The translations under genes and the position numbers were made by a program. This document shows positions 38,661 to 47,169 of a stretch of 64,000 nucleotides of DNA, piece after piece. Position 1 is the stretch's first letter. The number at the start of each line of letters is the position of its first letter. The DNA comes from Thiorhodovibrio litoralis (GTDB taxonomy: Bacteria; Pseudomonadota; Gammaproteobacteria; Chromatiales; Chromatiaceae). Location: positions 62,001 to 126,000 of the forward strand of contig NZ_CP121473.1 in NCBI RefSeq assembly GCF_033954455.1. The letters are read 5' to 3'. Below the pieces are notes generated by a model, which saw nothing but the letters and a program-made list of their open reading frames with translations, made no database searches and had not been told where the DNA came from.

Positions 38661-39083
38661 CTAGTCGTTATCTGGTGGTCGCCTGCGCTGCTGCTTGCGC
38701 CGGCTCTGAACCTGCTTGGCCTGGAGCCGGCGTTCGCGCGCAGCCCGGGTTGGCTTGGTGGCGATGCGGCGCTTGGGACGATGGAGCGCCTGGCGGATCA
38801 AGCCGGCTAGACGCTCGCGCGCGTCCTCGCGATTGCGCTCGCGGGTGCGGAAGCGATGCGCCTCAATGGTGATCACGCCATTCTGATCCGCGCGCCTGCC
38901 CGCCAGTTGCAACAGACGGCGCCGAACATCCTCGGGCAACGCCGAGGAGTGCGCAGCATCGAAGCGCAACTGCACAGCGCTCTCGAGTTTGTTGACGTTC
39001 TGCCCGCCCGGACCTGGCGCGCGCAGAAAGCGCTCGGACAACTCGCCATCGGGGATCAACAGTCTGGACGTGATTTCAAGCAT
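38661..39083 (-). CDS. arfB: Alternative ribosome-rescue factor ArfB
   Basis: 140 residues from the second ATG (MLEITSRLLIPDGELSERFLRAPGPGGQ). The GGQ peptidyl-tRNA hydrolysis motif is followed by NVNKLESAVQLRFD. The C-terminal tail is strongly basic (RRLQAKQVQSRRKQQRRR), as needed to enter the empty mRNA channel of a stalled ribosome. The first ATG, one codon earlier, is also possible. Confidence 0.93.
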   Translation of the reverse strand: MLEITSRLLIPDGELSERFLRAPGPGGQNVNKLESAVQLRFDAAHSSALPEDVRRRLLQLAGRRADQNGVITIEAHRFRTRERNREDARERLAGLIRQALHRPKRRIATKPTRAARERRLQAKQVQSRRKQQRRRPPDND

Positions 39084-39189
39084 CAATCAGGACACCCTTG
39101 GGGCTGACAACGCCCCTTTGCATCGCGACAGTATCGGAGGCCGCGCAAAGACTCAAGACGCGAGCAGCGCTGCCACCAGACAAAAATTG

Positions 39190-39216
39190 TTAGCACTCCC
39201 CTTGACAGAGTGCTAA
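39190..39216 (+). promoter_or_regulatory. CIRCE operator overlapping the hsp20 promoter
   Basis: Perfect consensus TTAGCACTC (39190-39198), nine-base spacer, GAGTGCTAA (39208-39216): the binding site of the HrcA heat-shock repressor. A consensus -35 TTGACA occupies 39202-39207 inside the spacer and right arm, with TAGTTT (39225-39230) as a weak -10 at 17 bp. HrcA binding would occlude the promoter. hrcA itself is not in the window. Confidence 0.93.
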
Positions 39217-39230
39217 ATCGGTACTAGTTT

Positions 39231-39378
39231 ACATAACGCAGTCGCCGAATAGGGGCTGCGGCGTCCCAGATACTGAATCAGGTTGCTGAATCAAACAGCG
39301 CGCCTAGGGGCGTCAAGACGGCGGTTCCTTGCGAACGCCACCTTTGTAACGTATTGCTCATTTGGAGAATATGTCATG
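39231..39378 (+). promoter_or_regulatory. Probable ROSE-like RNA thermometer in hsp20 leader
   Basis: The roughly 140-base leader ends in a hairpin. TTGCTC (39354-39359) pairs with GAGAA (39365-39369) across loop ATTTG, leaving a bulged G in TTGCT exactly as in ROSE-type thermometers, and it hides the GGAG Shine-Dalgarno (39364-39367). Upstream are stems CGCC/GGCG (39301-39312) and GGCGGTTC/GAACGCC (about 39320-39339). Confidence 0.65.
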
Positions 39379-39843
39379 ACTACGATTGATTTCTCACCTC
39401 TGTTCCGCTCCATGATCGGCTTCGATCGGCTGGCTTCGTCGCTTGAGAACGCCTACCGCAGCGAGCCGGGTGGCTACCCCCCCTACAATGTGGAGCTCGA
39501 GAGCGAGAACAACTACCGCATCACCCTGGCCGTCGCCGGCTTCGGCGAGGACGAACTGGGGCTTGAGGTAAAAGAGAACGTGCTGAGCGTAACCGGTCAG
39601 CGCCGTGAGGAGACTAAGGACCGTCAGTTCCTCTATCGCGGCATCGCCAATCGCAGCTTCGAGCGCAAGTTCCAGCTCGCCGACTACGTGAAAGTGGTCG
39701 ATGCTCGTCTGGAGAACGGCCTGCTGCACGTCGACCTCGAGCGCGAGGTGCCTGAAGCCATGAAGACCCGCAAGATCGAGATCCGTCGCGATCAACCCGC
39801 TCAGCAGGGCTTCATCGAAAGCGAGCACGCGAAGGCAGCTTGA
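39376..39843 (+). CDS. ibpA: Small heat-shock protein IbpA/Hsp20 family
   Basis: ATG 39376 lies 8 bases after GGAG. The frame's extension to 39283 would cover the leader. The 155-residue product opens MTTIDFSPLFRSMIGFDRL, like IbpA. It has the alpha-crystallin domain (NNYRITLAVAGFGEDELGLEV ... RSFERKFQLADYVKV) and the conserved ENGLLHVDLERE loop. It is an ATP-independent holdase that binds unfolding proteins. A transcriptional CIRCE and a translational thermometer both precede it. Confidence 0.95.
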   Translation: MTTIDFSPLFRSMIGFDRLASSLENAYRSEPGGYPPYNVELESENNYRITLAVAGFGEDELGLEVKENVLSVTGQRREETKDRQFLYRGIANRSFERKFQLADYVKVVDARLENGLLHVDLEREVPEAMKTRKIEIRRDQPAQQGFIESEHAKAA

Positions 39844-39906
39844 GCGAAGCGGTACATCGCCGCAAAGCGAATCGGCTCAGCGCTTCATAGGCTGAGCTAA
39901 ACGATA

Positions 39907-39932
39907 GACCGGGGCCAAAGCCCCGGTCTTTT
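39907..39932 (+). terminator. Rho-independent terminator after hsp20
   Basis: GACCGGGGC (39907-39915) pairs perfectly with GCCCCGGTC (39920-39928) around loop CAAA, followed by TTTT. It lies 63 bp after the hsp20 stop and 33 bp beyond the end of the convergent sensor kinase. Confidence 0.85.
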
Positions 39933-39965
39933 CATGTGCGTGGGAAATGGAACCCCGGCCCCGGG

Positions 39966-42900
39966 TCACAAGGCCCGACTCACCAGCCAGCGCTGAATGG
40001 TCTCTCGGAGCGAGGCAATCTCGATTGGCTTGGTCAGGAAGTCATCCATGCCCGCCTCAAGCGCCGACTCGCGCTCGCCCGTCACTGCCTCGGCTGTCAG
40101 TGCAATGATGGGCACACGCGGATTGAGCGCGGTGGAATCCGCCGCGCGAATGGCTTGCGTGGCCTGATGGCCGTTCATTTCCGGCATGCGCACATCCATC
40201 AGCACCAGATCGCAGGGCTGTTGCGCCAGCAGCTCGATCGCCTCGCGTCCATTGGAGGCCAGGATCACGCGATGGCCGAGCTTTTCAAGCACCTTCCTGA
40301 GCACGACCTGATTAGTCGGCTCGTCATCGGCAACCAGAATGCAGGCGTTGTTCATAGGCGCGTCCTCGTTGCTGGTCCTGTTCTCTGTTGTGTCTCTGCC
40401 AGCGACTGTCGCCTTAGTGTGCTCCACACCAAGCTCAAAGACCTCGGCAAGCGCCCGTTGCAATGTATCGCGGCGCACCGGCTTGCTGGTCACCACTCTA
40501 GCCAAGCCAGACACGCTCAGCCTAACGGCTTGACCATAGAGGCTACCCGGCGCGATCACAAGGGTGCGCGGAAACGCCGGCCCACACTGCTCGCGCAGTC
40601 TTGCGATGGTCTCGGCGGTAGCAGACTGCACCACGCTGTAGTCGATCACCATGAGTTCCGGGGGGCTTTCGCCTGCCAGCAGCGCGCGAGCGCCGGCAAC
40701 ATCTACCGCCACCTCCACCTGCATGCCGAGCGCCACCAGCTGCCGAGACAGCAGCTCAGCGAGCTTTTCGTGCTCGACCAGAAGCAGCGCGCGCCGGTCG
40801 CGCAAGGCATCAGGTGGCAATGGCGCCGGCGCCTCGGGCACATTGGGCACCTCCAACGGCAGGGAAAAGAAAAACCTGCTGCCCGCGTCCGCGCCGGATT
40901 CTACCCGCAGCGTCCCGCCCATTAGAGCAACCAGCTGAGAGGCGATGCTGAGCCCCAGGCCAGTACCGCCGAATTTGCGCGTGGTGGAACTGTCCGCCTG
41001 GGTAAAGGCTTCAAACAGCGAGGCCTGACGTTCCTGATCAATCCCGATGCCGGTATCGGACACCGAAAACTCCAACGCTTGTGCCGCCGCATGATCGCCA
41101 TCCATCGTGCCGGTTGCAACCGTTGCGACCCTCAGGGTGACATCCCCCCCAGCGGTGAACTTGACCGCGTTGCCGAGCAGGTTGATAAGCACTTGCCGCA
41201 AGCGCAGCGGATCGCACAGCAGCCATGCCGGCGCGCGCTGATCCACATCCACCAGGAATTCGAGCCCCTTGGCGTCCGCCTGCACGGCGGCCACGGTGAC
41301 GACTTCTTCGATCAGCGGGTCAAGCGGGAAGGCAACCCGCTCCAGCGTCAGGCGCCCTTTCTCGATCTTGGAGAAATCGAGAATATCGTTGATCAAGGCC
41401 AGCAGACTGCGGCTGGCGCCGCGCAGCGTATTGGCATACTGGTGCTGCTCGTCATCAAGCTGCGTTTCAGCCAGAAGATCAGTGATGCCGATAATGGCGT
41501 TGAGCGGGGTGCGAATCTCATGGCTCATGTTGGCCAAAAACTCGCTCTTGGCATGACTGGCCGCGGAGGCCTGCTCGGCCAGTTGGTTGGCGCGCGCGTT
41601 GGCGGTCTTGAGCTCGGCATTGAGCGACTCGAGCGTCTGGTTGTGATCCCGCAGGGCGTCCTCGGCCAGCTTGCGCTCGGTGATGTCAAACATCACGCCA
41701 TACAGTTGCCTGGCTTTGCCGCGCTCGTTGCGCTCGACGAAAACGCGGTCCTCAATCCACTGCCAGCGCGAGCGATCGCAGCGCCAGGCGCGGTAATTCA
41801 GCGCGCCCACGCTGTCGTCTGATGCAACCAGTGCTTTCAAAGCAGCGAGCACTCCGGCGCGATCCTCATCGTGAATCGACTTGACGAAAAAATCGGGCAA
41901 TGACTGAAAGGCGTCCGGCTTGCAGCCGAGCAGATGATAAATGCCGTCGCTGATAAAGAGCGTATTGAACGAACCGGAACTGGCATCCGCCACATAGAGC
42001 GCCCCCGGCATCGCCGCAGCCGCCGCGCTCAGCACCTGATTACGCCGCGCCGCCTCGCGCTCCAACTGGGCGCGCCGCCAACTGATCAGGGTTACAGCCG
42101 TGAGGAGATAAAACAGCAGTAAGGCCAAGCCGATGGTGACCTGCCGCTTGATGCAAGGCCCGCAAACCGCCATGCGCTCGCTCGTGGACATCACCACCCA
42201 CGGGCTATCGGGGACACCCTCAAAATGGACGAACCGCTCAACGCCGCTATCATCGACAAAGATCCGCGAGGCCTCTTGGGGAGACTCGCGCCAGGCGGCG
42301 AGCGCGGCCGCCACCGCCGGCGGCACCTCGCGCAAGCGCCAGTCGCCTGGCTCTGACCCCTCGGTGTTTTCAGGCTGCTCGAGCGTGGCAAACGCGGGCT
42401 GAGAGGCAAACCAGAGCAAGTCTCCGTCGACATCTTGCAGCAGCATCGCATGGGTGCCGTCGGGCGTAATCGAATCGGCACCAAGCTGCCGCGCCAGAAA
42501 CGCCTGCGGCTCGATCAGGAAGCTCAGGCGCCCTTCCTGAGCGCCCTGATACCAGAGCGGCACGCTAAGGATCATGCTCGCCTTGCGTCCTTCGACAAGG
42601 CTCAGCGGTGTCAGGACTGACTCCTCGCCTTTGAAGGTGATGGTATCGAGCCGATCGAGCGCCTGCAGCGCAACCCCGGGCGCCACCAGACTGATCATTG
42701 CCCGCCCGCTGGAATCAAACAGGCGCACACCCGAGTAGTTGTAGGCCGCCAGCGTCGTCTGCAGGCGCGCAGACAGTGCCGAAGCCTCGGGCATCGCGGG
42801 AAAGCTCTGCACGCGCCAGCTTGCCAGTCGCTCCGGCAAACCGGAGGAAAATGTCTTGCCATCGGCGAGACGCTCGCCACGCCATTGGACCAAGGCCTCG

Positions 42901-43049
42901 GCATCGCCCGCACTCATGGCGGCAAGCTGTTTGGTGGCACCCTCACGAGTTTCCGCCAACTCGGAGTTGGCAAAAAACAAAAACCCAACAGAAAGACCAA
43001 TACCTATCAGAACAAGGACAAAGCCAATCCCCGGAGAGCGCATTAACAC
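39966..43049 (-). CDS. Hybrid sensor histidine kinase with PAS and two receiver domains
   Basis: 1027 residues. The N-terminal membrane helix (about 8-27), a roughly 270-residue extracytoplasmic sensor and a second helix (about 304-324) come first. A PAS/PAC region (about 340-460), HisKA with His510 in [10 protein letters not shown] and HATPase ([15 protein letters not shown]) follow. A degenerate receiver (750-870) lacks the N-terminal acidic pair but keeps Asp803. The C-terminal receiver is intact: DDE at 908-910, Asp952 and Lys1007. GTG 43049 has AGGG just upstream; ATG 43043 is the alternative. No partner regulator is adjacent, so the output is probably a distant protein. It converges on hsp20. 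Confidence 0.9.
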   Translation of the reverse strand: MLMRSPGIGFVLVLIGIGLSVGFLFFANSELAETREGATKQLAAMSAGDAEALVQWRGERLADGKTFSSGLPERLASWRVQSFPAMPEASALSARLQTTLAAYNYSGVRLFDSSGRAMISLVAPGVALQALDRLDTITFKGEESVLTPLSLVEGRKASMILSVPLWYQGAQEGRLSFLIEPQAFLARQLGADSITPDGTHAMLLQDVDGDLLWFASQPAFATLEQPENTEGSEPGDWRLREVPPAVAAALAAWRESPQEASRIFVDDSGVERFVHFEGVPDSPWVVMSTSERMAVCGPCIKRQVTIGLALLLFYLLTAVTLISWRRAQLEREAARRNQVLSAAAAAMPGALYVADASSGSFNTLFISDGIYHLLGCKPDAFQSLPDFFVKSIHDEDRAGVLAALKALVASDDSVGALNYRAWRCDRSRWQWIEDRVFVERNERGKARQLYGVMFDITERKLAEDALRDHNQTLESLNAELKTANARANQLAEQASAASHAKSEFLANMSHEIRTPLNAIIGITDLLAETQLDDEQHQYANTLRGASRSLLALINDILDFSKIEKGRLTLERVAFPLDPLIEEVVTVAAVQADAKGLEFLVDVDQRAPAWLLCDPLRLRQVLINLLGNAVKFTAGGDVTLRVATVATGTMDGDHAAAQALEFSVSDTGIGIDQERQASLFEAFTQADSSTTRKFGGTGLGLSIASQLVALMGGTLRVESGADAGSRFFFSLPLEVPNVPEAPAPLPPDALRDRRALLLVEHEKLAELLSRQLVALGMQVEVAVDVAGARALLAGESPPELMVIDYSVVQSATAETIARLREQCGPAFPRTLVIAPGSLYGQAVRLSVSGLARVVTSKPVRRDTLQRALAEVFELGVEHTKATVAGRDTTENRTSNEDAPMNNACILVADDEPTNQVVLRKVLEKLGHRVILASNGREAIELLAQQPCDLVLMDVRMPEMNGHQATQAIRAADSTALNPRVPIIALTAEAVTGERESALEAGMDDFLTKPIEIASLRETIQRWLVSRAL

Positions 43050-43313
43050 ATTACCCTATAAGCAATTGCTGATAAAGCGAAAAAGAGCATCACCGCATCA
43101 TAGCACCATCCGTGCGGCTGCTTGCGCCTGCGCGGTTTCGACATTGGCGGCATCGTTCCACTATGCTTAGGGCTCTGGCGCGGCACCGACCTACAGCCAG
43201 AAATGGTGAAAAGCGCGGACGCTCCAGGCATGAAGAATCGGTTGAGCACAAGAGGTTTAACACAAGAGCCGTCGATGATGAGAAAACAATGCATTTCTTT
43301 CGCCGGTGGCAGT

Positions 43314-43406
43314 ATGACACTGCGCGCCAACATTCTGCTGGGCTTCGGCACCGTGCTGGCACTCGTGGTCCCGGCGGCGAGTGGCTCGGCAGGCAACCAC
43401 GGCTAG
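43314..43406 (+). pseudogene. Possible N-terminal stub of a chemotaxis receptor
   Basis: The reading MTLRANILLGFGTVLALVVPA resembles the first membrane helix of methyl-accepting chemotaxis proteins but stops after 30 codons. It ends 4 bp before speA. It may be a relic or chance; the surrounding 43050-43410 holds no other supported gene. Confidence 0.25.
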
Positions 43407-43410
43407 CCGA

Positions 43411-45348
43411 ATGAATCCAACCTCTACCATTAGCGACAGCGTTGCACCGGCTATCGGCGATGCCGGCCCATCCGCAATCGGCGACAGCATCTACGCCATC
43501 AGCCGCTGGGGCGAGGGCTATTTCGAGGTCGCCGCCAACGGCCACCTCGCCGTGCGCCCCGATCCGCAAGGCGCGACCCGCATCGATCTGCCCCTGCTGA
43601 CCGAGCGCCTGCGCGAGCAGGGCCTGTCACTGCCGGTGCTGGTGCGCTTCGACGACATCCTGCGCGATCGCGTGCGCCGGCTGCACCAGGCCTTTGGCAG
43701 CGCGATCGAACGCCACGGCTACCACGGCCGTTACCGACCAGTGTATCCGATCAAGGTCAACCAGCAGCATGGCGTGGTGCGCGCGCTGCTCGCCGCCGGC
43801 GGCATCGGGCTTGAGGCCGGCAGCAAGCCGGAGCTGCTGGCGGTGCTGGCGCTCACACCGGATGATGAGACCATCGTCTGCAACGGCTACAAGGACCGCG
43901 AGTATGTGCGCCTGGCACTGCTCGGACGGCGCATCGGGCGGCGCATTTTCATTGTGATCGAAAAGCCCTCCGAGCTGGATCTGGTGCTTGAAGAAGCCAG
44001 CCGGCTTGCGGTTGAGCCGCTGCTCGGTGTGCGCGTGCGCCTGGCCGCCGCCGCCGCCGGCAACTGGCAGAACAGCGGCGGCGAGAAAGCGAAATTCGGC
44101 CTCTCGGCGAGCCAGATTCTGACGCTTTTGGAGCGGCTGCGCGCGCACGACGCCATGTCCTGGCTGCGCCTGCTGCATGCGCATCTGGGCTCGCAGATTC
44201 CCAACCTACGCGACATCGGCGAGGGCGTGCGCGAGCTGGCGCAGTTCTACGCCGAGCTGCGCGCCGGCGGCGCCGCGCTCGACACGCTCGATGTCGGCGG
44301 CGGACTCGGCGTCGATTACGAAGGTACCCGCACCCGCGCCTATTGCTCGGTCAACTACAGCCCGGACCAATATGCCGAGGTCATCGTCAGCGCCGTCGCC
44401 GCGAGTTGCCAAGCGCGCGCCCTGCCCGAGCCGGACCTGATCACCGAGGCCGGCCGCGCCCTGAGCGCCCACCACGCGGTGCTGATCACCGACGTGGTCG
44501 ATCGCGAGCAGGCCCCCGGGCGCGACTGCCCCGCGAGCGACCCGCTCGACCGCGAGCACCTGAGCCTGGCCGAGCTGGCCGCCAATCTGGATGCCGCAAG
44601 CCGCGAGCCGCCGCGCGAGGTTTATGAGCGCTCGCAAGAACTGCGCGCCCAGGTGCAGGACAGCTTCGCGCGCGGCGAGCTGCCCTTAGCCGCCCGCGCG
44701 CGCGCCGAGGAACTCCATGCCGCCACCAGCCGCGCGCTGCTACCGCGCCTGTCGCACGGCAACCGGCGTCAGCGCGAGTTGCTCGATGCCCTCAACGCCG
44801 CGCTGGCGGACAAGGTGTTCTGCAATTTCTCCCTGTTCCAGTCTCTACCGGACATCTGGGCCATCGACCAGATTTTTCCCATCCTGCCGCTGCAACGGCT
44901 CGATGAAGCACCCACCGCGCGCGCCATCCTGCAAGATCTGACCTGCGACTCCGACGGCTGCATCGGCCACTATGTCGACCAGGACGGCATCGAGGCCAGC
45001 CTGCCGCTGCATGATTTCGACCCCAAACAGGACCGCTACCTGATCGGCTTTTTCATGGTCGGCGCCTACCAGGAAATCCTCGGCGACATCCATAATCTGT
45101 TCGGCGACACCGACGCGGTCAACATCGAGCTCGATCCCAACGCCCCCGACGGCTATCGCCTCGGTGACCTCGAACGCGGCGACTCCACTGAAGAGTTGCT
45201 CAGGTACGTTCACTTCGAGCCGCGCGCGCTGCTGTCGCGCTACCGCCAGCTATTGCAGCAGGCCAACCTCGACACCGCCACTCGCGAAGCCTTTTACCTC
45301 GAACTCAAAGTTGGCCTCTATGGCTATACCTATTTAGGTAGCCTGTAA
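43411..45348 (+). CDS. speA: Biosynthetic arginine decarboxylase
   Basis: 645 residues from ATG 43411 (a GTG at 43381 would add ten). It is a PLP-dependent fold III enzyme: the PLP Lys is in RPVYPIKVNQQ, the Gly-rich phosphate loop is LDVGGGLGVDYEG and a GLEAGSKPEL segment is also present. The length and C-terminal part (YFLELKVGLYGYTYLGSL-like end) fit SpeA. It makes agmatine for polyamine synthesis. Its last codons and stop lie inside a 17-bp repeat that reappears at 49194, so the neighbouring insertion left the gene intact. Confidence 0.95.
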   Translation: MNPTSTISDSVAPAIGDAGPSAIGDSIYAISRWGEGYFEVAANGHLAVRPDPQGATRIDLPLLTERLREQGLSLPVLVRFDDILRDRVRRLHQAFGSAIERHGYHGRYRPVYPIKVNQQHGVVRALLAAGGIGLEAGSKPELLAVLALTPDDETIVCNGYKDREYVRLALLGRRIGRRIFIVIEKPSELDLVLEEASRLAVEPLLGVRVRLAAAAAGNWQNSGGEKAKFGLSASQILTLLERLRAHDAMSWLRLLHAHLGSQIPNLRDIGEGVRELAQFYAELRAGGAALDTLDVGGGLGVDYEGTRTRAYCSVNYSPDQYAEVIVSAVAASCQARALPEPDLITEAGRALSAHHAVLITDVVDREQAPGRDCPASDPLDREHLSLAELAANLDAASREPPREVYERSQELRAQVQDSFARGELPLAARARAEELHAATSRALLPRLSHGNRRQRELLDALNAALADKVFCNFSLFQSLPDIWAIDQIFPILPLQRLDEAPTARAILQDLTCDSDGCIGHYVDQDGIEASLPLHDFDPKQDRYLIGFFMVGAYQEILGDIHNLFGDTDAVNIELDPNAPDGYRLGDLERGDSTEELLRYVHFEPRALLSRYRQLLQQANLDTATREAFYLELKVGLYGYTYLGSL

Positions 45349-45415
45349 CCTTACGGTGAAACAATGGGCTCTCCCCCGGGTGGCCGTGAGCGTTAGACAT
45401 GATGTTTTGACCTGC

Positions 45416-45450
45416 CCATCCTCAACGCATGTAGGTTATGTTGAGGATGG
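45416..45450 (+). repeat. 11-bp hairpin upstream of the IS110-family transposase
   Basis: CCATCCTCAAC (45416-45426) and GTTGAGGATGG (45440-45450) form a perfect stem with a 13-base loop, 39 bp before the transposase ATG. It could be a transcript structure limiting read-through or part of the left-end recombination site. Confidence 0.7.
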
Positions 45451-45489
45451 AGAACCACCGACACAGAGCCACCTTGAGGAGAGCAGGTC

Positions 45490-46701
45490 ATGAAGCAGTT
45501 TAACCCAGCAACCGATCGCATCGAGAGCGCATCGTCCCTATCCGCCTTGCTGCACGGGAGTAACCAGCCGGAACACAAGCACGGCGCCTATATTGGCCTG
45601 GATGTGCACAAAGACACCATCGCCGTGGCGGTGGCTGAGCCGGGACGTCAGGAGCCGATTTATCGTGGCGAGATTGCTAACAAGCCCAAGAAGATCGAGC
45701 AACTCATCGCCCGTCTGAGCGAAGCCTATGATGGAGCGGTGCTGTTGTTCTGCTACGAAGCCGGTCCCTGCGGGTATGGACTCTATCGCCAGCTTCTCGC
45801 CAGCGGCCATGATTGCCAAGTCGTTGCCCCATCGCTGATTCCCAAGAAAGCCGCCGAGCGCATCAAGACCGACCGGCGCGATGCGCTGAAGCTCGCGCGA
45901 CTGCTGCGCAGCGGCGATCTCACCGCGGTTTGGGTTCCCGACCAAGAGCAGGAGCGCATGCGCGATCTCAGCCGCGCGCGCGATGATATTAAAGCCCAGG
46001 AACGCAAAGCCCGTCAGCAGCTCAACGCCTTTTTGCTGCGTCACGGTCACCACTGGCCCACCGGCAAGACGCGCTGGGGTGCGGCGCATGAGAACTGGCT
46101 GGCCGGACTGAAAATGGCCGATCCTTGGCAGCAGGTGGTGCTACAGAACTACATCGACGCTGAGCGGGCCGCCGGTGAGCGCGTCGCTCAGCTCACCGAT
46201 CAGCTCATGCGCGCATTGCCGGAGTGGTCACTTGCCCCCGTGGTTGACTCCCTGGTGGCGCTGCGCGGTATCGACAAGCTCGCCGCGATCGTGCTGCTCG
46301 CTGAACTGGGCGATATCAGTCGTTTCGACTCCCCGCGCCAACTGATGGCCTTCCTCGGACTGGTCCCCAGCGAGCACTCCAGTGGCGGACGGCGGCGCCA
46401 AGGGGCGATTACGCTCACCGGCAACAGCCACGCCCGGCGCATGTTGATCGAATCGGCCTGGAGCTATCGCTTCCCGGCACGCCAGACCAAGCATCTCCGA
46501 GGCAAGGCCGTGAACGCCTCAGCCGGGGCCAGACGCATCGCCTGGAAGGCGCAGGTGCGCCTGTGCGGGCGCTACCGCACGCTCACCGGTGCCGGCAAAA
46601 ACACCAAGCTGGTGTGCGTGGCCATTGCCCGGGAGCTGGCCGGTTTTCTCTGGGACATCGTGCGCCAGGAGATGCCTCAAGTGAACGCCCAAGCGGTCTG
46701 A
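45490..46701 (+). CDS. IS110-family transposase (DEDD recombinase)
   Basis: 403 residues, intact. The N-terminal RuvC-like DEDD domain has Asp in AYIGLDVHKDT, Glu in FCYEAGPCGYGLYR and Asp residues in KTDRRDALKLARLL. A coiled helix follows. The C-terminal Transposase_20 domain has LRGIDKLAAIVLLAELGD and the catalytic-Ser region GAITLTGNSHARR. The ribosome-binding site GAGGAGAG is 8-10 bases upstream. This family cuts and rejoins DNA under guidance of an RNA from its non-coding end. Confidence 0.94.
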   Translation: MKQFNPATDRIESASSLSALLHGSNQPEHKHGAYIGLDVHKDTIAVAVAEPGRQEPIYRGEIANKPKKIEQLIARLSEAYDGAVLLFCYEAGPCGYGLYRQLLASGHDCQVVAPSLIPKKAAERIKTDRRDALKLARLLRSGDLTAVWVPDQEQERMRDLSRARDDIKAQERKARQQLNAFLLRHGHHWPTGKTRWGAAHENWLAGLKMADPWQQVVLQNYIDAERAAGERVAQLTDQLMRALPEWSLAPVVDSLVALRGIDKLAAIVLLAELGDISRFDSPRQLMAFLGLVPSEHSSGGRRRQGAITLTGNSHARRMLIESAWSYRFPARQTKHLRGKAVNASAGARRIAWKAQVRLCGRYRTLTGAGKNTKLVCVAIARELAGFLWDIVRQEMPQVNAQAV

Positions 46702-47084
46702 TCAGTGGCCGCATGTTGAGCCAATGCTGACAACCCGCTGACGCAACCCCAATCGATTCAACCATGGAGAACCCAACAGACACCTTGATTCAGGGCATCC
46801 GCGGCCGGTGTGGAGAACCCTTGTTTGGGCTATACCGGTGGTGCGCGGGAGAATCCCATCATGGGCATCCCACGTGCCGATCCCTGCTCTTAGAGAAAGG
46901 CCAGCTCCGCGACGCAGTGAAGTCCGGTGGTACCCAATCCACGTATATCAGCATGATCCACCGTCGCAGTCTGCCGCTGGGTGCCCTGAGCCAAGGTGTT
47001 TGCCATCACCGGCCCGAGAACAACGTTTTCGAAAAAAGACAAAGAAGAAGAGGTGGTTAAACAATAGTTACTACCAAACATTGA
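46702..47084 (+). ncRNA. Candidate guide (bridge/seek) RNA region of the IS1111-type element
   Basis: The 383 bp between the transposase stop and the right subterminal repeat has no credible ORF. IS1111-type elements are known to encode their guide RNA at the right end. Visible structure includes CCCATCATGGG (46856-46866) and repeats of GGAGAACCC (46766, 46812). Exact transcript limits and guide loops cannot be set by eye. Confidence 0.4.
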
Positions 47085-47169
47085 CAGGTCAAAACATATC
47101 AGCCCATATTTAACAACTGGTCACAGAATTATCTTGATTTTCAGCAGGATAAGTGTACACAGATATCCG

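Larger units (their letters stand above)
45402..47097. repeat. Subterminal inverted repeats of the IS1111-type element
   Basis: Left ATGTTTTGACCTG at 45402-45414; right CAGGTCAAAACAT at 47085-47097, a perfect 13-bp inverted match. They sit inside, not at, the element ends. Confidence 0.8.
45395..47102 (+). mobile_element. IS110/IS1111-family insertion element
   Basis: It contains the DEDD transposase gene and has subterminal 13-bp inverted repeats, ATGTTTTGACCTG (45402-45414) and CAGGTCAAAACAT (47085-47097), the arrangement typical of the IS1111 subgroup. The right end lies about 5 bp beyond the repeat, directly against the IS1634-type terminal repeat at 47103. The left limit is approximate. 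It has a long 3' non-coding end. Confidence 0.75.

Noticed and set aside
39283-39375. Upstream extension of the hsp20 frame
   Set aside because: It lies inside the structured leader; GGAG and the conserved start MTTIDFSPLF support 39376.
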